64,000 bases of DNA. Origin: Streptomyces sp. NBC_01353. GTDB lineage: Bacteria > Actinomycetota > Actinomycetes > Streptomycetales > Streptomycetaceae. Where the stretch lies: NCBI RefSeq assembly GCF_036237275.1, contig NZ_CP108352.1:7130001-7194000 (forward strand). Direction: 5' to 3'. Of the stretch, positions 8,290-17,240 are shown piece after piece. A model generated the notes under the pieces. It saw only the letters and a program-made list of their open reading frames with translations. It had not been told where the DNA came from and made no database searches. The translations under genes were made by a program, and so were the position numbers. How positions within the stretch are numbered: the stretch's first letter is position 1; every line of letters starts with the position of its first letter.

Positions 8290-10653
8290 TCAGCAGGTGC
8301 CGAGGTCCTTCCAGACGCCCCACTCGCCGGTCGTGCCCGGCTCCTCGTTCTGGGTCCACCACTGGGCCTTCCACTTGTGGCCCTTGTGGGAGACCTCGTT
8401 GCCCGCGTTGTACACCGTGCCGGCCACGTACGCCGGGGCGGTGCAGGTGCCACCGGTCGGCGTCGGGGTCGGACCCGTCGGGGTCGGCGTCGGACCGGTC
8501 GGCGTGGGCGTCGGGGTCGGCGTCGGCGTCGAGCCGCCCGGCTCCACCACCGTCGTACCGCGCGCCAGGTCACCGGCGAGCGCGTACGTCGTGCCGCTGA
8601 TGTTCACCGTCCAGTTCGACGGCGTGGACACCGGCAGGTAGTAGTTGAACGCCAGGTCCACCGTCGCACCCGGGGCCAGCGACTGCCAGGCCGGAAGCTT
8701 CAGCGACACCCGGTGGAAGTCGCCCTTCAGGCCGCCCACGTTGGTGCCCGTGTGGTCGCTGCTGATCACCTTCGTACCGAATCCGGACTGGTCGGAGGCA
8801 TTGCCCGGCGCCGCGGTCGCGTAGTCGAACTGGAACTCCGTGCCGCCCGGCAGCGCGACGGCCGTGTTGTTGGTGATCTTGATCTTCGGGGTGATCGGGT
8901 AGTTGGAGTCGCCCAGCTTGAACTCGGTGAACTCCACGCCCACGTTCACGGCCTGGGTCGGCAGCGCGGCGTTCGACTTCTTCGCGCCGTACGGGGTGGC
9001 CGCCTTGAACTTGTCGTACATCAGCGAGGTGAGCGTGGAGCCCATCTCGTACTGGCCCTTGCCCGCGTTCCAGGCGTAGTCGCCGGCCATCTCCCAGACC
9101 ATCGTGCCGCCGATGCCCTTGCTGACCACGTAGTCGGCCTTGGCGGCCACCGACTGCTCGTCCTCGGTGGAGAGGAAGACCTTCTTCTGCGCGTTCCACA
9201 GCCACGGCGCGACCAGGGTCGAGTCGTACTTGCGGGCGTAGGTTCCGGTCAGCGTGGTGTTCGCCGGGAAGCCGTACTGCGTGACGTAGTCGCCGACGAT
9301 CCCCTTCTCCAGGTTCTTGGCGTGCCACATCGGGTTGGAGCCGGCCGGGGACTCGGCGCCGTCGGTGTCCTTGTCGTGCCAGAGGTTGTCGATGCCGACG
9401 GCGCCGTCACCGCACTTGGTCAGTCCCGCGCCGGCCGGGCAGGTGGTCGCGGATGCCTTGCCCCACAGGCCGTCGGTGCCGCCCTGCACGTTCTTGTGGC
9501 CGCGGGTGTAGTACGGCAGGCCGATGTTGATCCGGCCGGCGGGCATGGAGCCGCGGAAGTAGTGGTACGCCCAGTCGGTGTTGAGGTAGCCGATGCCGCC
9601 GTACTGCTGGGAGCCGTAGACCCCGGCGGCCGCGAGCTCGGCGTCCTTGCCGTCGTCGAAGAGCGAGGCGTTGGGACCGACGTACTCGTTCCAGGCGCCG
9701 TGCAGGTCGTAGGACATGATGTTGACGTAGTCCAGATACTTCTGCATCTGGAAGGTCTCCATGCCGCGCAGCAGATAGCCGGAGGAGGGCGCGGCGACCG
9801 TCAGCATGTAGTGCTTGCCGTCGGCTGCACCGGCCCGGTCGAGCTTCTCGCGCAGCGTCTTCATCAGGGCCGCGTAGCCCTGGACGAGGCCCGCGCGGCG
9901 CGCGTTGGCGAGCTGCCAGTCGAGCGGGTTTCCGGCGTCCTTCATCGTCGTCGGGTACTCGTAGTCGATGTCGACGCCGTTGAAGCCGTACTTCTTGATG
10001 AAGGAGACGGCTGAGTCCGCGAACGTGTCGATCCCGGCCTGGTTGACCGAACCGTCGGCGTTGGTGGCCATCGAGTAGAAGCCGCCGGAGTTCACGCGGG
10101 TTCCGTTGTCGTCGAAGTAGCCGCCGGTCTCGGCCCAGCCGCCGACCGAGATCAGCGTCTTGACGTCCGGGTGCTGCTTCTTGAACTTGTTGAGCAGGTT
10201 GAAGTGGCCCTTGTAGGCGTACGCCGGGTCCATCTCCGCGCCGGCGACACCGGGCCAGGTCATCCCGGTGGCCGCGTTGTTCGGGCCGTCCGTGCCGACG
10301 GACAGCTTGTTGTCGGAACCGATGTGTCCGAAGGCGTAGTTGATGTGGGTGATCTTGTCCCACGGGATGTTGTTGGCGAGATAGGCGGGCTCGCCGTTCT
10401 TGCCGGTGCGCCAGCCGGTGAAGTAGCCGATGACCCGGCGCTGGTGGTCCGCGCCCATCTTCTCGCGGCCCTCGGTGTCGTAGACCGAGCAGTACGGGAC
10501 GTCGACGCCGGGGGTCTTGTACAGCCCGTCCGGGCGACAGCTCTCGTTGTCGGCGGCATGCGAGACACCGCCCGCCAGGGAGCTGATCAGCAGCCCGGCG
10601 ACTGCCGCGCCGGACGCGAGCAGCGAGGCTCTCGTCTTCGTGGGGGACAACAC
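8290..10653 (-). CDS. Secreted GH18 chitinase with accessory and CBM5/12-type chitin-binding domains
   Basis: 787 aa. GTG at 10653 is chosen because it follows AGGAGGAA at the right distance and opens a clear signal peptide (residues 1-33, [19 protein letters not shown], ending SHAA). The GH18 barrel follows, with SVGGW and the catalytic motif [11 protein letters not shown] (DxxDxDxE), and a chitinase insertion domain. Next comes a beta-sandwich region of about 170 aa ([21 protein letters not shown] onward) resembling the chitinase C domain, a Thr-Pro linker ([10 protein letters not shown] repeats), and a C-terminal 45-aa chitin-binding module with the Trp-rich [14 protein letters not shown] and two terminal-region cysteines. 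It should hydrolyse extracellular chitin to chitooligosaccharides. Its promoter carries DasR-type repeats, so induction by chitin or GlcNAc products is expected. Confidence 0.93.
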   Translation of the reverse strand: MLSPTKTRASLLASGAAVAGLLISSLAGGVSHAADNESCRPDGLYKTPGVDVPYCSVYDTEGREKMGADHQRRVIGYFTGWRTGKNGEPAYLANNIPWDKITHINYAFGHIGSDNKLSVGTDGPNNAATGMTWPGVAGAEMDPAYAYKGHFNLLNKFKKQHPDVKTLISVGGWAETGGYFDDNGTRVNSGGFYSMATNADGSVNQAGIDTFADSAVSFIKKYGFNGVDIDYEYPTTMKDAGNPLDWQLANARRAGLVQGYAALMKTLREKLDRAGAADGKHYMLTVAAPSSGYLLRGMETFQMQKYLDYVNIMSYDLHGAWNEYVGPNASLFDDGKDAELAAAGVYGSQQYGGIGYLNTDWAYHYFRGSMPAGRINIGLPYYTRGHKNVQGGTDGLWGKASATTCPAGAGLTKCGDGAVGIDNLWHDKDTDGAESPAGSNPMWHAKNLEKGIVGDYVTQYGFPANTTLTGTYARKYDSTLVAPWLWNAQKKVFLSTEDEQSVAAKADYVVSKGIGGTMVWEMAGDYAWNAGKGQYEMGSTLTSLMYDKFKAATPYGAKKSNAALPTQAVNVGVEFTEFKLGDSNYPITPKIKITNNTAVALPGGTEFQFDYATAAPGNASDQSGFGTKVISSDHTGTNVGGLKGDFHRVSLKLPAWQSLAPGATVDLAFNYYLPVSTPSNWTVNISGTTYALAGDLARGTTVVEPGGSTPTPTPTPTPTGPTPTPTGPTPTPTGGTCTAPAYVAGTVYNAGNEVSHKGHKWKAQWWTQNEEPGTTGEWGVWKDLGTC

Positions 10654-10760
10654 GATCGGTTCCTCCTGGGGAGGTGAAAGAACACAACGAACAAACGGGT
10701 GGGTCGTGTTGGGCCCGTGGAGTGCGCACACCGGCGGGCCGTACCTCGGAGGTGACACGG

Positions 10761-10789
10761 AGATTAAGAGGACTAGACCAGTGCGTCAA
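10761..10789 (-). promoter_or_regulatory. Chitinase promoter (-35 TTGACG, -10 TAATCT)
   Basis: On the minus strand TTGACG (10789-10784) and TAATCT (10766-10761) are separated by exactly 17 bp, an excellent vegetative sigma-factor (HrdB-type) promoter. Transcription would start about 100 nt upstream of the GTG at 10653. One of the two regulatory repeats lies inside the spacer. Confidence 0.75.
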
Positions 10790-10802
10790 TAGGTCTGGAC
10801 CA
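10769..10802 (-). promoter_or_regulatory. Two 12-bp DasR/chitin-type direct repeats
   Basis: On the minus strand TGGTCCAGACCT (10802-10791) and TGGTCTAGTCCT (10780-10769) are direct repeats with 10 bp between them, so they repeat every 22 bp, two helical turns. They match the 12-bp repeats known from Streptomyces chitinase promoters and the DasR-responsive element core TGGTCTAGACCA. One lies just upstream of the -35 and the other in the spacer, an arrangement suited to repression. DasR is a GntR regulator released by glucosamine-6-phosphate. Confidence 0.85.
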
Positions 10803-10897
10803 TCTGAGGAGTTCATGGGGTGCTGTGAGCCAGCCCACAGGGCCTCGCCCGCATGGCCGACGATCGGCCGTGGCACACTGGCCCTGTATCAGCAGCA

Positions 10898-11023
10898 GCG
10901 CACTCCGGGGTCGGTGTAATTCCGAACCGGCGGTATAGTCCGCGACCCGTCCGCAGCCAGCGGCCGGTTGACCAGGTGAAATTCCTGGACCGACGGTGAA
11001 AGTCCGGATGGGAGGCAGTGCGC
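10898..11023 (+). ncRNA. FMN riboswitch (RFN element)
   Basis: The aptamer is bounded by a perfect 7-bp P1 helix, GCGCACT (10898-10904) with AGTGCGC (11017-11023). Inside are the conserved RFN blocks GGTGTAATTCCGAACCGGCGGT, split by the P2 arm, then the CCAGCGGCCGGTTGACC region, GGTGAAATTCCTGG and GACGGTGAAAGTCCGGATGGGAG. It precedes ribD by 163 nt and controls the riboflavin operon by binding FMN. Confidence 0.95.
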
Positions 11024-11026
11024 GGC

Positions 11027-11074
11027 GGGCGACCCTTGTAGGGGACGCTTCGGCCGTATCGCCGCTGGTCGCCC
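11027..11074 (+). promoter_or_regulatory. Hairpin downstream of the riboswitch, possible expression platform
   Basis: GGGCGACC (11027-11034) pairs perfectly with GGTCGCCC (11067-11074) just after the P1 helix, with a 32-nt loop. Neither arm overlaps the ribD ribosome site at about 11176-11182, and no T-tract follows. It may be a Rho-independent-like stop in the GC-rich style, or a structure that competes with P1. Confidence 0.45.
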
Positions 11075-11186
11075 TCGTCGGCGACCGGTGTGTCCGGCCT
11101 CGGCATCCCTGTGCGTAGCGTCGTACCCGCTCTCTGTCGTCATCGACAGACCCCGGAGTCCGTGCCCGAAGAGGCAGGAGGACCCG

Positions 11187-12275
11187 GTGGCAGAGCCGAC
11201 CGACATCACCGCCATGCGACGCGCCATCGCGCTCGCCGCCCGTGGTCTCGGCTCCACCAGCCCCAACCCGATCGTCGGCTGCGTCATCCTCGACGCCTCC
11301 GGACACCAGGTCGGCGAGGGCTTCCACCAGCGCGCCGGCGGCCCGCACGCCGAGATCCACGCCCTGCGCGCGGCCGGCGTCCTCGCCCGAGGCGGCACCG
11401 CCTACGTCACCCTCGAACCCTGCAACCACACCGGCCGCACCGGCCCCTGCGCCCAGGCGCTCGTCGAGGCCGGGATCAGCCGGGTCGTGTACGCGGTCGG
11501 CGACCCGAACGCGCAGGCCACCGGGGGTGCCGACACCCTGCGCGCGGCCGGCGTAGAGGTCGAGCAGGGCCTTCTGGAGGACGAGGCCGAGGCGGGCAAC
11601 ATCGCCTGGCTCACCTCCGTACGCCTCGGCCGCCCCTTCGTCCGCTGGAAGTACGCCGCCACCCTCGACGGCCGGATCGCCGCCGCCGACGGGACCTCCC
11701 GCTGGATCACCTCCGCGGAGTCCCGCGCCGACGTCCACCGGCTGCGCGCCGAGTCCGACGCCGTCGTCGTCGGCTCCGGCACCGCCCGCACCGACGACCC
11801 CCACCTGGCCGTACGGGACATCGAAGACGCGGACCAGCCGCTCCGGGTGGTCGTCGACACCGAGGCGAGCGCCGTGAAGCCAGGCGCCCGGGTCCTCGAC
11901 GACGCGGCCCGCACCGTGATCGCCGTGGCCGAGGACGTCCTCCTGGAGGACACCGCCCACTTCCCCGAGACGTGGCGGCTGGCCCGCGCCTCCGGCGGCG
12001 GCCTCGACATCCCGGAGCTCCTCGCCATGCTCCACCAGCAGGGCGTGCGCTCCGTCCTCCTCGAAGGCGGGCCGACCCTGGCCGGTGCCTTCGTCGCCGC
12101 GGGAGCCGTCGACCAGGTCGTCGGCTATCTCGCCCCCGTACTCCTCGGCGCGGGCCCGAACGCCCTCGCCGACGCCGGAATCACCACCATCACCGAAGCG
12201 TTGCGGCTCGACGTCACCGAGACCGTGCGCATCGGACCCGATCTCCGTATCACCGCGACCCTCAAGGGAGCCTGA
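11187..12275 (+). CDS. ribD: Bifunctional diaminohydroxyphosphoribosylaminopyrimidine deaminase / 5-amino-6-(5-phosphoribosylamino)uracil reductase
   Basis: 362 aa. GTG 11187 is chosen because AGGAGGA lies just upstream; an earlier open frame back to 11088 runs through the riboswitch leader and has no family similarity. The N-terminal deaminase (residues 1-140) has the zinc ligands HAE (GGPHAEIHAL) and PCNHTGRTGPC. The C-terminal reductase begins around KYAATLDGRIAAADGTSRWIT and has VVVGSGTARTDDPHL and SVLLEGGPTLAGAF. It catalyses the second and third steps of riboflavin synthesis from the GTP branch. It ends 2 bp before ribE in an FMN-riboswitch-controlled operon. Confidence 0.96.
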   Translation: MAEPTDITAMRRAIALAARGLGSTSPNPIVGCVILDASGHQVGEGFHQRAGGPHAEIHALRAAGVLARGGTAYVTLEPCNHTGRTGPCAQALVEAGISRVVYAVGDPNAQATGGADTLRAAGVEVEQGLLEDEAEAGNIAWLTSVRLGRPFVRWKYAATLDGRIAAADGTSRWITSAESRADVHRLRAESDAVVVGSGTARTDDPHLAVRDIEDADQPLRVVVDTEASAVKPGARVLDDAARTVIAVAEDVLLEDTAHFPETWRLARASGGGLDIPELLAMLHQQGVRSVLLEGGPTLAGAFVAAGAVDQVVGYLAPVLLGAGPNALADAGITTITEALRLDVTETVRIGPDLRITATLKGA

Positions 12276-12277
12276 CC

Positions 12278-12886
12278 GTGTTCACCGGAATCGTCGAAGA
12301 ACTGGGCGAGGTCACCGCCGTCGAGAAGCTGGCCGATGCCTCCCGCTTCCGCCTGCGGGGACCCCTGGTCACGGAAGGCGCCAAGCACGGGGACTCCATT
12401 GCCGTGAACGGTGTCTGTCTCACGGTCGTCGAGTTCGGCGGCGGCGAGTTCACCGCCGACGTGATGGAGGAGACGCTCAAGCGCTCCTCGCTCGGCGCCC
12501 TCGAAGTCGGCTCCCGCGTCAACCTGGAGCGTCCGATGGCGGTCGGCGACCGCCTCGGCGGACACATCGTCCAGGGACACGTCGACGGCACCGGCACGAT
12601 CCTCGACCGGACCCCGTCCGAGAACTGGGAGATCGTCAAGGTCGCCCTGCCTGCACACCTCTCGCGCTACGTCGTCGAGAAGGGCTCCATCACGGTCGAC
12701 GGCGTCAGCCTCACCGTCGTCGAGGCCGCCGACGACTGGTTCACCATCAGCCTCATCCCCACCACCCTCGCGCTGACCACGCTCGGCATCAAGCAGAGCG
12801 GCGACCCGGTCAACCTCGAAGTGGACGTGATCGCCAAGTACGTCGAGCGGCTGCTCGGCCCGAACGCCAAGGAGAACGTCAAGTGA
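12278..12886 (+). CDS. ribE: Riboflavin synthase (alpha subunit type)
   Basis: 202 aa from GTG 12278 ([11 protein letters not shown] start), 2 bp after the ribD stop and behind GGGAG. It contains two tandem lumazine-binding repeats, marked by [14 protein letters not shown] (about residues 43-56) and [14 protein letters not shown] (about residues 139-152), and [12 protein letters not shown] between them. The enzyme dismutates two molecules of 6,7-dimethyl-8-ribityllumazine to riboflavin. The homotrimer is normal for the family and the length is usual. The stop overlaps the ribM start by 4 bp. Confidence 0.96.
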   Translation: MFTGIVEELGEVTAVEKLADASRFRLRGPLVTEGAKHGDSIAVNGVCLTVVEFGGGEFTADVMEETLKRSSLGALEVGSRVNLERPMAVGDRLGGHIVQGHVDGTGTILDRTPSENWEIVKVALPAHLSRYVVEKGSITVDGVSLTVVEAADDWFTISLIPTTLALTTLGIKQSGDPVNLEVDVIAKYVERLLGPNAKENVK

Positions 12887-13521
12887 GCTGGCTCAACTCC
12901 GAGGCCTTCACCGCCTTCGGTCAGCACATCATGTGGTCCGACATGATCGGCAACACGATCGGTCTGATCGCCCTCGCGCTCGGCTGGCGGCGCTCCATAC
13001 TCACCTGGCCCGCGCAGCTGCTCTCCGGCGTCATCCTCGTCGGCGCCTACGCCTCCGCCCACCTCAGCGGCGGTGTCGGCAAGCAGCTCCTGGTCATCGG
13101 CGTCGCCGCCTGGGGCTGGTGGCAGTGGAACCGGGGCAAGCAGCAGGCCCAGGACGGCTCCATCGCCGTCCGCTTCGCGAGCTGGAAGGAGCGCGGACTG
13201 CTCCTCGCCGGCGCGGTTCTCGGCACCCTCGCCGTCGGCGGCCTGTTCACCCTCTACCCGTCGCTCTCCTGGAGCCCGTGGGCCGACGCGTACATCTTCG
13301 TCGGCACGCTCGTCGCGATGGTCGCCCAGGCCCGCGGCCTGGTCGAGTTCTGGTTCGCCTGGCTCCTCGTCGACCTGGTCGGCGTCCCCCTCGCCTTCAA
13401 CAGCGGCCTCGCCTTCTCCGGCCTGGTCTACGTCATCTACTTCGCCCTCGTCATCTGGGGCATGCGCGACTGGTGGCTCCGGACGCGTACCACCACCGCT
13501 CTGGAAGGAGCCACGGCATGA
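12883..13521 (+). CDS. ribM: PnuC/PnuX-family riboflavin transporter (RibM-like)
   Basis: 212 aa from GTG 12883, overlapping the ribE stop by 4 bp (GTGA), which implies translational coupling. It has several hydrophobic segments and aromatic loops ([52 protein letters not shown]), the hallmark of the PnuC vitamin transporter family. Members placed inside FMN-controlled rib operons of actinobacteria (PnuX, RibM of S. davawensis) carry riboflavin and roseoflavin rather than nicotinamide riboside. The genomic position supports riboflavin uptake here. Specificity is inferred from context, not seen in the sequence. Confidence 0.85.
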   Translation: MSWLNSEAFTAFGQHIMWSDMIGNTIGLIALALGWRRSILTWPAQLLSGVILVGAYASAHLSGGVGKQLLVIGVAAWGWWQWNRGKQQAQDGSIAVRFASWKERGLLLAGAVLGTLAVGGLFTLYPSLSWSPWADAYIFVGTLVAMVAQARGLVEFWFAWLLVDLVGVPLAFNSGLAFSGLVYVIYFALVIWGMRDWWLRTRTTTALEGATA

Positions 13522-14795
13522 GTGCGCTGCCGATCTGGGACGTCACCGACCTGTCCCTCGACCCCGTCGAGCAGGCCATCCGCGACATCGCCGCGGGCCG
13601 CCCCGTCGTCGTCGTCGACGACGAGGACCGCGAGAACGAGGGCGACCTCGTCATCGCCGCCGAGAAGGCCACCCCCGAGGTCGTCGCCTTCATGATGAGC
13701 GAGTGCCGGGGCCTGATCTGCGCCCCCATGGAGAACGACGAGCTGGAGCGCCTCCAGCTCCCGCAGATGGTCGAGCACAACACCGAGTCGATGCGGACGG
13801 CGTTCACCGTCTCCGTCGACGCGGCCCCGGCCCACGGCGTCACCACCGGCATCTCCGCCGCCGACCGCGCCACCACGCTGCGGATGCTGGCGAGCGGCGA
13901 GCACGAGCCCGGCGACTTCGTCCGCCCCGGCCACATCTTCCCGCTGCGCGCCAAGCCCGGCGGCGTCCTGGCCCGCAACGGCCACACCGAGGCCGCCGTC
14001 GACCTCGCCCGCCTCGCGGGTCTGCGCCCGGCCGGCGCGATCGTCGAGATCGCCGGCGAGGACGGCGTGATGCTGCGCCTGCCCGAGCTGGTCCCCTTCG
14101 CCCGCAAGCACGGCCTCACGATCATCTCGATCGAGGACCTCATCGCCTATCGCCGCTCCGCCGAGCCGACGGTCCGCCGTGAGGCCGAGGTGCAGCTGCC
14201 GACCGCGCACGGCGAGTTCACCGCGTACGGCTACCGCTCCACCGTCGACGGCGTCGAGCACGTCGCCCTCGTCCACGGCGAGATCGGCGACGGCGAGGAC
14301 GTCCTGGTCCGGGTCCACTCCGAGTGCCTGACCGGCGACATCTTCCACTCGCTGCGCTGCGACTGCGGCCCGCAGCTGCAGGCCTCCATGGAACGCATCA
14401 CCGAGGCCGGCCGCGGAGTCGTCGTCTATCTGCGCGGCCACGAGGGACGCGGCATCGGCCTGGTGTCCAAGCTGCGGGCGTACGAGCTCCAGGAGCGCGG
14501 CCGCGACACCCTCGACGCCAACCTGGAGCTGGGCCTGCCCGCCGACGCGCGCGACTACGCGGCCGGCGCGCAGATCCTCGGCGACCTCGGGGTGCGCAGC
14601 CTGCGGCTGATGACCAACAACCCCGACAAGATCTCCGCCCTCACCCGGCACGGCCTGAAGGTCGAGGGCCGCGAGGCCATGCCGGTCCAGGCGGGCGAGC
14701 ACAACCTCCGCTACCTGCGCACCAAGCGGGACCGGATGGGTCACGACCTGCCCTGGCTGGACGCGGAGACCGCGTCCACCTGCGGCAACCAGTAA
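13518..14795 (+). CDS. ribBA: Bifunctional 3,4-dihydroxy-2-butanone 4-phosphate synthase / GTP cyclohydrolase II
   Basis: 425 aa; ATG 13518 overlaps the ribM stop by 4 bp. The N-terminal DHBP synthase (to about residue 215) has the acidic loop [12 protein letters not shown] and the [21 protein letters not shown] region. The C-terminal GTP cyclohydrolase II has the zinc cysteines in [21 protein letters not shown] and the [10 protein letters not shown] loop. It feeds both branches of riboflavin synthesis: ribulose 5-phosphate to DHBP, and GTP to the pyrimidine precursor. All key residues are present. Confidence 0.96.
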   Translation: MSALPIWDVTDLSLDPVEQAIRDIAAGRPVVVVDDEDRENEGDLVIAAEKATPEVVAFMMSECRGLICAPMENDELERLQLPQMVEHNTESMRTAFTVSVDAAPAHGVTTGISAADRATTLRMLASGEHEPGDFVRPGHIFPLRAKPGGVLARNGHTEAAVDLARLAGLRPAGAIVEIAGEDGVMLRLPELVPFARKHGLTIISIEDLIAYRRSAEPTVRREAEVQLPTAHGEFTAYGYRSTVDGVEHVALVHGEIGDGEDVLVRVHSECLTGDIFHSLRCDCGPQLQASMERITEAGRGVVVYLRGHEGRGIGLVSKLRAYELQERGRDTLDANLELGLPADARDYAAGAQILGDLGVRSLRLMTNNPDKISALTRHGLKVEGREAMPVQAGEHNLRYLRTKRDRMGHDLPWLDAETASTCGNQ

Positions 14796-14825
14796 GTCAG
14801 CGATCAGCACCGAGCTAGGAGAGAC

Positions 14826-15311
14826 ATGAGCGGCAAGGGCGCACCCGTCCTCAGCGTGAAGAACTGCGGCGACCTCCGGGTCGCGGTCGTCGCGGCGCAG
14901 TGGCACGAGAAGATCATGGACGGACTCGTCGACGGAGCCCTGCGGGCCCTGCACGAGCTCGGCATCGACGAGCCGACGCTGCTGCGCGTCCCCGGCAGCT
15001 TCGAGCTGCCCGTGGTGGCGAAGGTCCTCGCCGGTCGCGGCTACGATGCCGTCGTGGCCCTCGGCGTCGTCATCCGCGGCGGAACCCCGCACTTCGAGTA
15101 CGTGTGCCAGGGCGTCACCCACGGCCTCACCCAGGTCTCGATCGACACCGGCGTACCCATCGGATTCGGCGTCCTGACCGTGGACAACGAGGAGCAGGCC
15201 CTCGACCGGGCCGGCCTCGAAGGCTCCCGTGAGGACAAGGGCCACGAGGCCGTCACCGCCGCCGTCGCCACCGCGACGACGCTGCGCACGGTCAGTGAAC
15301 CCTGGCGCTAA
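14826..15311 (+). CDS. ribH: 6,7-dimethyl-8-ribityllumazine synthase
   Basis: 161 aa, ATG 14826 behind GGAGAG, 30 bp after ribBA. Active-site blocks are [31 protein letters not shown] (with the catalytic His in the PHFE segment) and [17 protein letters not shown]. It condenses DHBP with 5-amino-6-ribitylaminouracil to the lumazine substrate of RibE and normally assembles as pentamers or 60-mers. It is the last riboflavin gene of the operon; hisE starts 35 bp later. Confidence 0.96.
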   Translation: MSGKGAPVLSVKNCGDLRVAVVAAQWHEKIMDGLVDGALRALHELGIDEPTLLRVPGSFELPVVAKVLAGRGYDAVVALGVVIRGGTPHFEYVCQGVTHGLTQVSIDTGVPIGFGVLTVDNEEQALDRAGLEGSREDKGHEAVTAAVATATTLRTVSEPWR

Positions 15312-15346
15312 GTGCGTGACCCTTACCCCGTACTCTTAGGACCATC

Positions 15347-15619
15347 ATGGCGAACAAAACCTTCGAAGAGCTCTTCGCCGAGCTCAAGCTCAAGGCCGAG
15401 AACGGCGACCCGGCCACCTCCCGCACCGCGGAACTGGTGGACAAGGGCGTCCATGCCATCGGCAAGAAGGTCGTCGAGGAGGCCGCCGAGGTCTGGATGG
15501 CCGCCGAGTACGAGGGCAAGGAAGCCGCCGCCGAGGAGATCTCGCAGCTGCTGTACCACGTCCAGGTGATGATGGTCGCCCGCGGGATCTCCCTCGACGA
15601 CGTCTACGCCCACCTCTGA
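15347..15619 (+). CDS. hisE: Phosphoribosyl-ATP pyrophosphatase
   Basis: 90 aa, ATG 15347. The MazG-like helical fold is marked by [32 protein letters not shown], whose acidic EExxE and ExxD-type residues hold Mg. It hydrolyses phosphoribosyl-ATP to phosphoribosyl-AMP, the second step of histidine synthesis. It lies between ribH and hisG, apart from the main his operon, the usual actinobacterial arrangement. A TACTCT-like -10 sequence in the 35-bp gap (about 15331-15336) may give it its own promoter. Confidence 0.95.
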   Translation: MANKTFEELFAELKLKAENGDPATSRTAELVDKGVHAIGKKVVEEAAEVWMAAEYEGKEAAAEEISQLLYHVQVMMVARGISLDDVYAHL

Positions 15620-15669
15620 GCGCATACGTCACACCCTCCCAACACTCCCAGGCAAAGGAAGCTCATCCC

Positions 15670-16518
15670 ATGCTGCGCATCGCCGTCCCCAACAAGGGTT
15701 CACTGTCCGGACCTGCGTCGGCGATGCTCCATGAGGCCGGCTACCGCCAGCGCAAGGAGTCCAAGGAGCTCGTGGTCATCGACCCCGAGAACGAGGTCGA
15801 GTTCTTCTACCTGCGGCCCAAGGACATCGCGATCTACGTGGCCTCGGGCAAGCTCGACATCGGCATCACCGGCCGTGACCTGCTGCTCGACTCCGGAGCC
15901 AACGCCGAGGAGATCCTCCCGCTGAACTTCGGCCGGTCGACCTTCCGCTACGCCACCCGACCCGGCACCGCGAACGGCCCCGAGGACTTCCACGGGATGA
16001 CGATCGCCACCTCCTACGAGGGCATCGTCGCCAAGCACCTCGCCGACCAGGGGATCGACGCCTCCGTCGTCCACCTCGACGGCGCCGTCGAGACCGCCAT
16101 CCAGCTCGGTGTCGCGCAGATCATCGCCGACGTCGTCGAGACCGGCACCAGCCTGCGCAACGCCGGCCTCGAGGTCATCGGCGAGCCGATCCTCAAGTCC
16201 GAGGCCGTGGTCGTCCGGCGCAACGGCGCCGACGCCGACCAGCCGCAGGTCCAGCAGTTCCTGCGCCGCCTTCAGGGCGTCCTGGTCGCCCGGTCGTACG
16301 TGATGATGGACTACGACTGCCGCGCCGAGCACCTGGAGCAGGCCGTGGCCCTCACCCCGGGCCTGGAATCGCCCACGATCTCCCCCCTGCACAACGAGGG
16401 CTGGGTCGCCGTCCGGGCCATGGTCCCGGCCAAGGAGGCGCAGCGGATCATGGACGACCTGTACGAGCTGGGTGCCCGCGCCATCCTGACGACGGCCATC
16501 CACGCCTGCCGCCTCTGA
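15670..16518 (+). CDS. hisG: ATP phosphoribosyltransferase (long form)
   Basis: 282 aa, ATG 15670 behind AAGGAAG. It starts LRIAVPNKGSLSGPA, has the phosphate-binding and PRPP-site segment DVVETGTSLRNAGLEVIGEPI, and a C-terminal regulatory domain (residues from about 210), so it is the long hexameric form that is feedback-inhibited by histidine and needs no HisZ. It catalyses the committed step of histidine synthesis, ATP plus PRPP to phosphoribosyl-ATP, the substrate of HisE just upstream. Confidence 0.96.
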   Translation: MLRIAVPNKGSLSGPASAMLHEAGYRQRKESKELVVIDPENEVEFFYLRPKDIAIYVASGKLDIGITGRDLLLDSGANAEEILPLNFGRSTFRYATRPGTANGPEDFHGMTIATSYEGIVAKHLADQGIDASVVHLDGAVETAIQLGVAQIIADVVETGTSLRNAGLEVIGEPILKSEAVVVRRNGADADQPQVQQFLRRLQGVLVARSYVMMDYDCRAEHLEQAVALTPGLESPTISPLHNEGWVAVRAMVPAKEAQRIMDDLYELGARAILTTAIHACRL

Positions 16519-16550
16519 CCCTCCCGCAGGCACGAAGGAACGACGAACCG

Positions 16551-17003
16551 ATGTCCGATGCGCCCATGCCCACCCTTCCGGTCACCTTCCGGCCGGCCCG
16601 CACCCGCGCGGTCCTGCTGACGATCGGGACCGTGATGTTCGCCGTCATCACCGCCGTCGCGCTGATGCTGGAGAAGCTGGGGCCGGGGGAGCGCGCGAGC
16701 TTCATCCTCACCGCGGCCCTCTTCCTCGGAGTGCTGACGCTGCTCAGCCGCCCCAAGGTCGTCGCCGACGACAGCGGTGTCACCGTCGTCAACATCACCC
16801 GGACGCGCCGACTCGCGTGGGCCGAGATCCTGCGGGTCAACCTGCGGCCCGGCGACGCCTGGGTCTTCCTGGACCTGAGCGACGGCACGAGCCTGCCCGC
16901 GCTCGGCATCCAGCCCGGCATCGCCAAGGAGCAGGCCATCCGCGACGCCCGCGCCCTGCGCGCCCTGGCCGACAGCCGCGGCACCGGACCCGACGCGAGC
17001 TGA
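16551..17003 (+). CDS. PH domain-containing membrane protein
   Basis: 150 aa, ATG 16551 behind AAGGAA, 32 bp after hisG. Two membrane segments (about residues 18-38 and 48-64) are followed by a small beta-rich domain (VVADDSGVTVVNITRTRRLAWAEILRVNL...WVFLDLSDGTSLPALGI), the bacterial PH-like domain of low-molecular-weight membrane proteins in actinobacteria. Its function is unknown. It often follows hisG in Streptomyces, so co-transcription with hisE-hisG is likely but a role in histidine synthesis is not implied. Confidence 0.75.
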   Translation: MSDAPMPTLPVTFRPARTRAVLLTIGTVMFAVITAVALMLEKLGPGERASFILTAALFLGVLTLLSRPKVVADDSGVTVVNITRTRRLAWAEILRVNLRPGDAWVFLDLSDGTSLPALGIQPGIAKEQAIRDARALRALADSRGTGPDAS

Positions 17004-17047
17004 GCCCGACGGCCCCGAACGGGAGCCACGGGTCCCCCATACGGGGG

Positions 17048-17074
17048 CCGACCCCCTGCCCTGCACGGGGTCGG
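17048..17074 (+). terminator. Hairpin terminator after the PH-domain gene
   Basis: CCGACCCC (17048-17055) pairs perfectly with GGGGTCGG (17067-17074) with an 11-nt loop, 45 bp after the PH-domain gene stop. A smaller CCCCC/GGGGG hairpin (17034-17047) directly precedes it. It probably ends the rib-his transcription unit. Confidence 0.65.
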
Positions 17075-17087
17075 CGTGATTACTCTG

Positions 17088-17119
17088 GAGGCGGTGGTGC
17101 CGAGCGGCACCACCGCCTC
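17088..17119 (+). other. Perfect 14-bp hairpin within a structured leader of the CNNM genes
   Basis: GAGGCGGTGGTGCC (17088-17101) and GGCACCACCGCCTC (17106-17119) form a perfect 14-bp stem with a GAGC loop. It is followed by further pairings: GCAGGG/CCCTGC enclosing GGGCCGC/GCGGCCC (about 17126-17161) and GGACG/CGTCC near 17190. The whole 17075-17240 stretch lies just upstream of two metal-transport-type genes. I do not recognise a named riboswitch in it. Confidence 0.55.
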
Positions 17120-17240
17120 GCATGTGCAGGGCCGCTGCCGCGGCCCGCGGGGCCACCCTGCGACCCGAGGAGTGACTCCCTCCGGCAATGGACGGATCGT
17201 CCGGTAGTACCTGCGCCGCCCCCTCCACGGAGGCGGCGGC

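Noticed and set aside
8447-8541. Possible microsatellite or CRISPR-like tandem repeats
   Set aside because: The GTCGG-type repeats encode the Thr-Pro linker of the chitinase and vary in length; there are no spacers.
11090-12886. A single fused 598-codon frame covering ribD and ribE
   Set aside because: The first part is out of frame with ribD and Arg-rich; only the last 202 residues (from GTG 12278) are riboflavin synthase.
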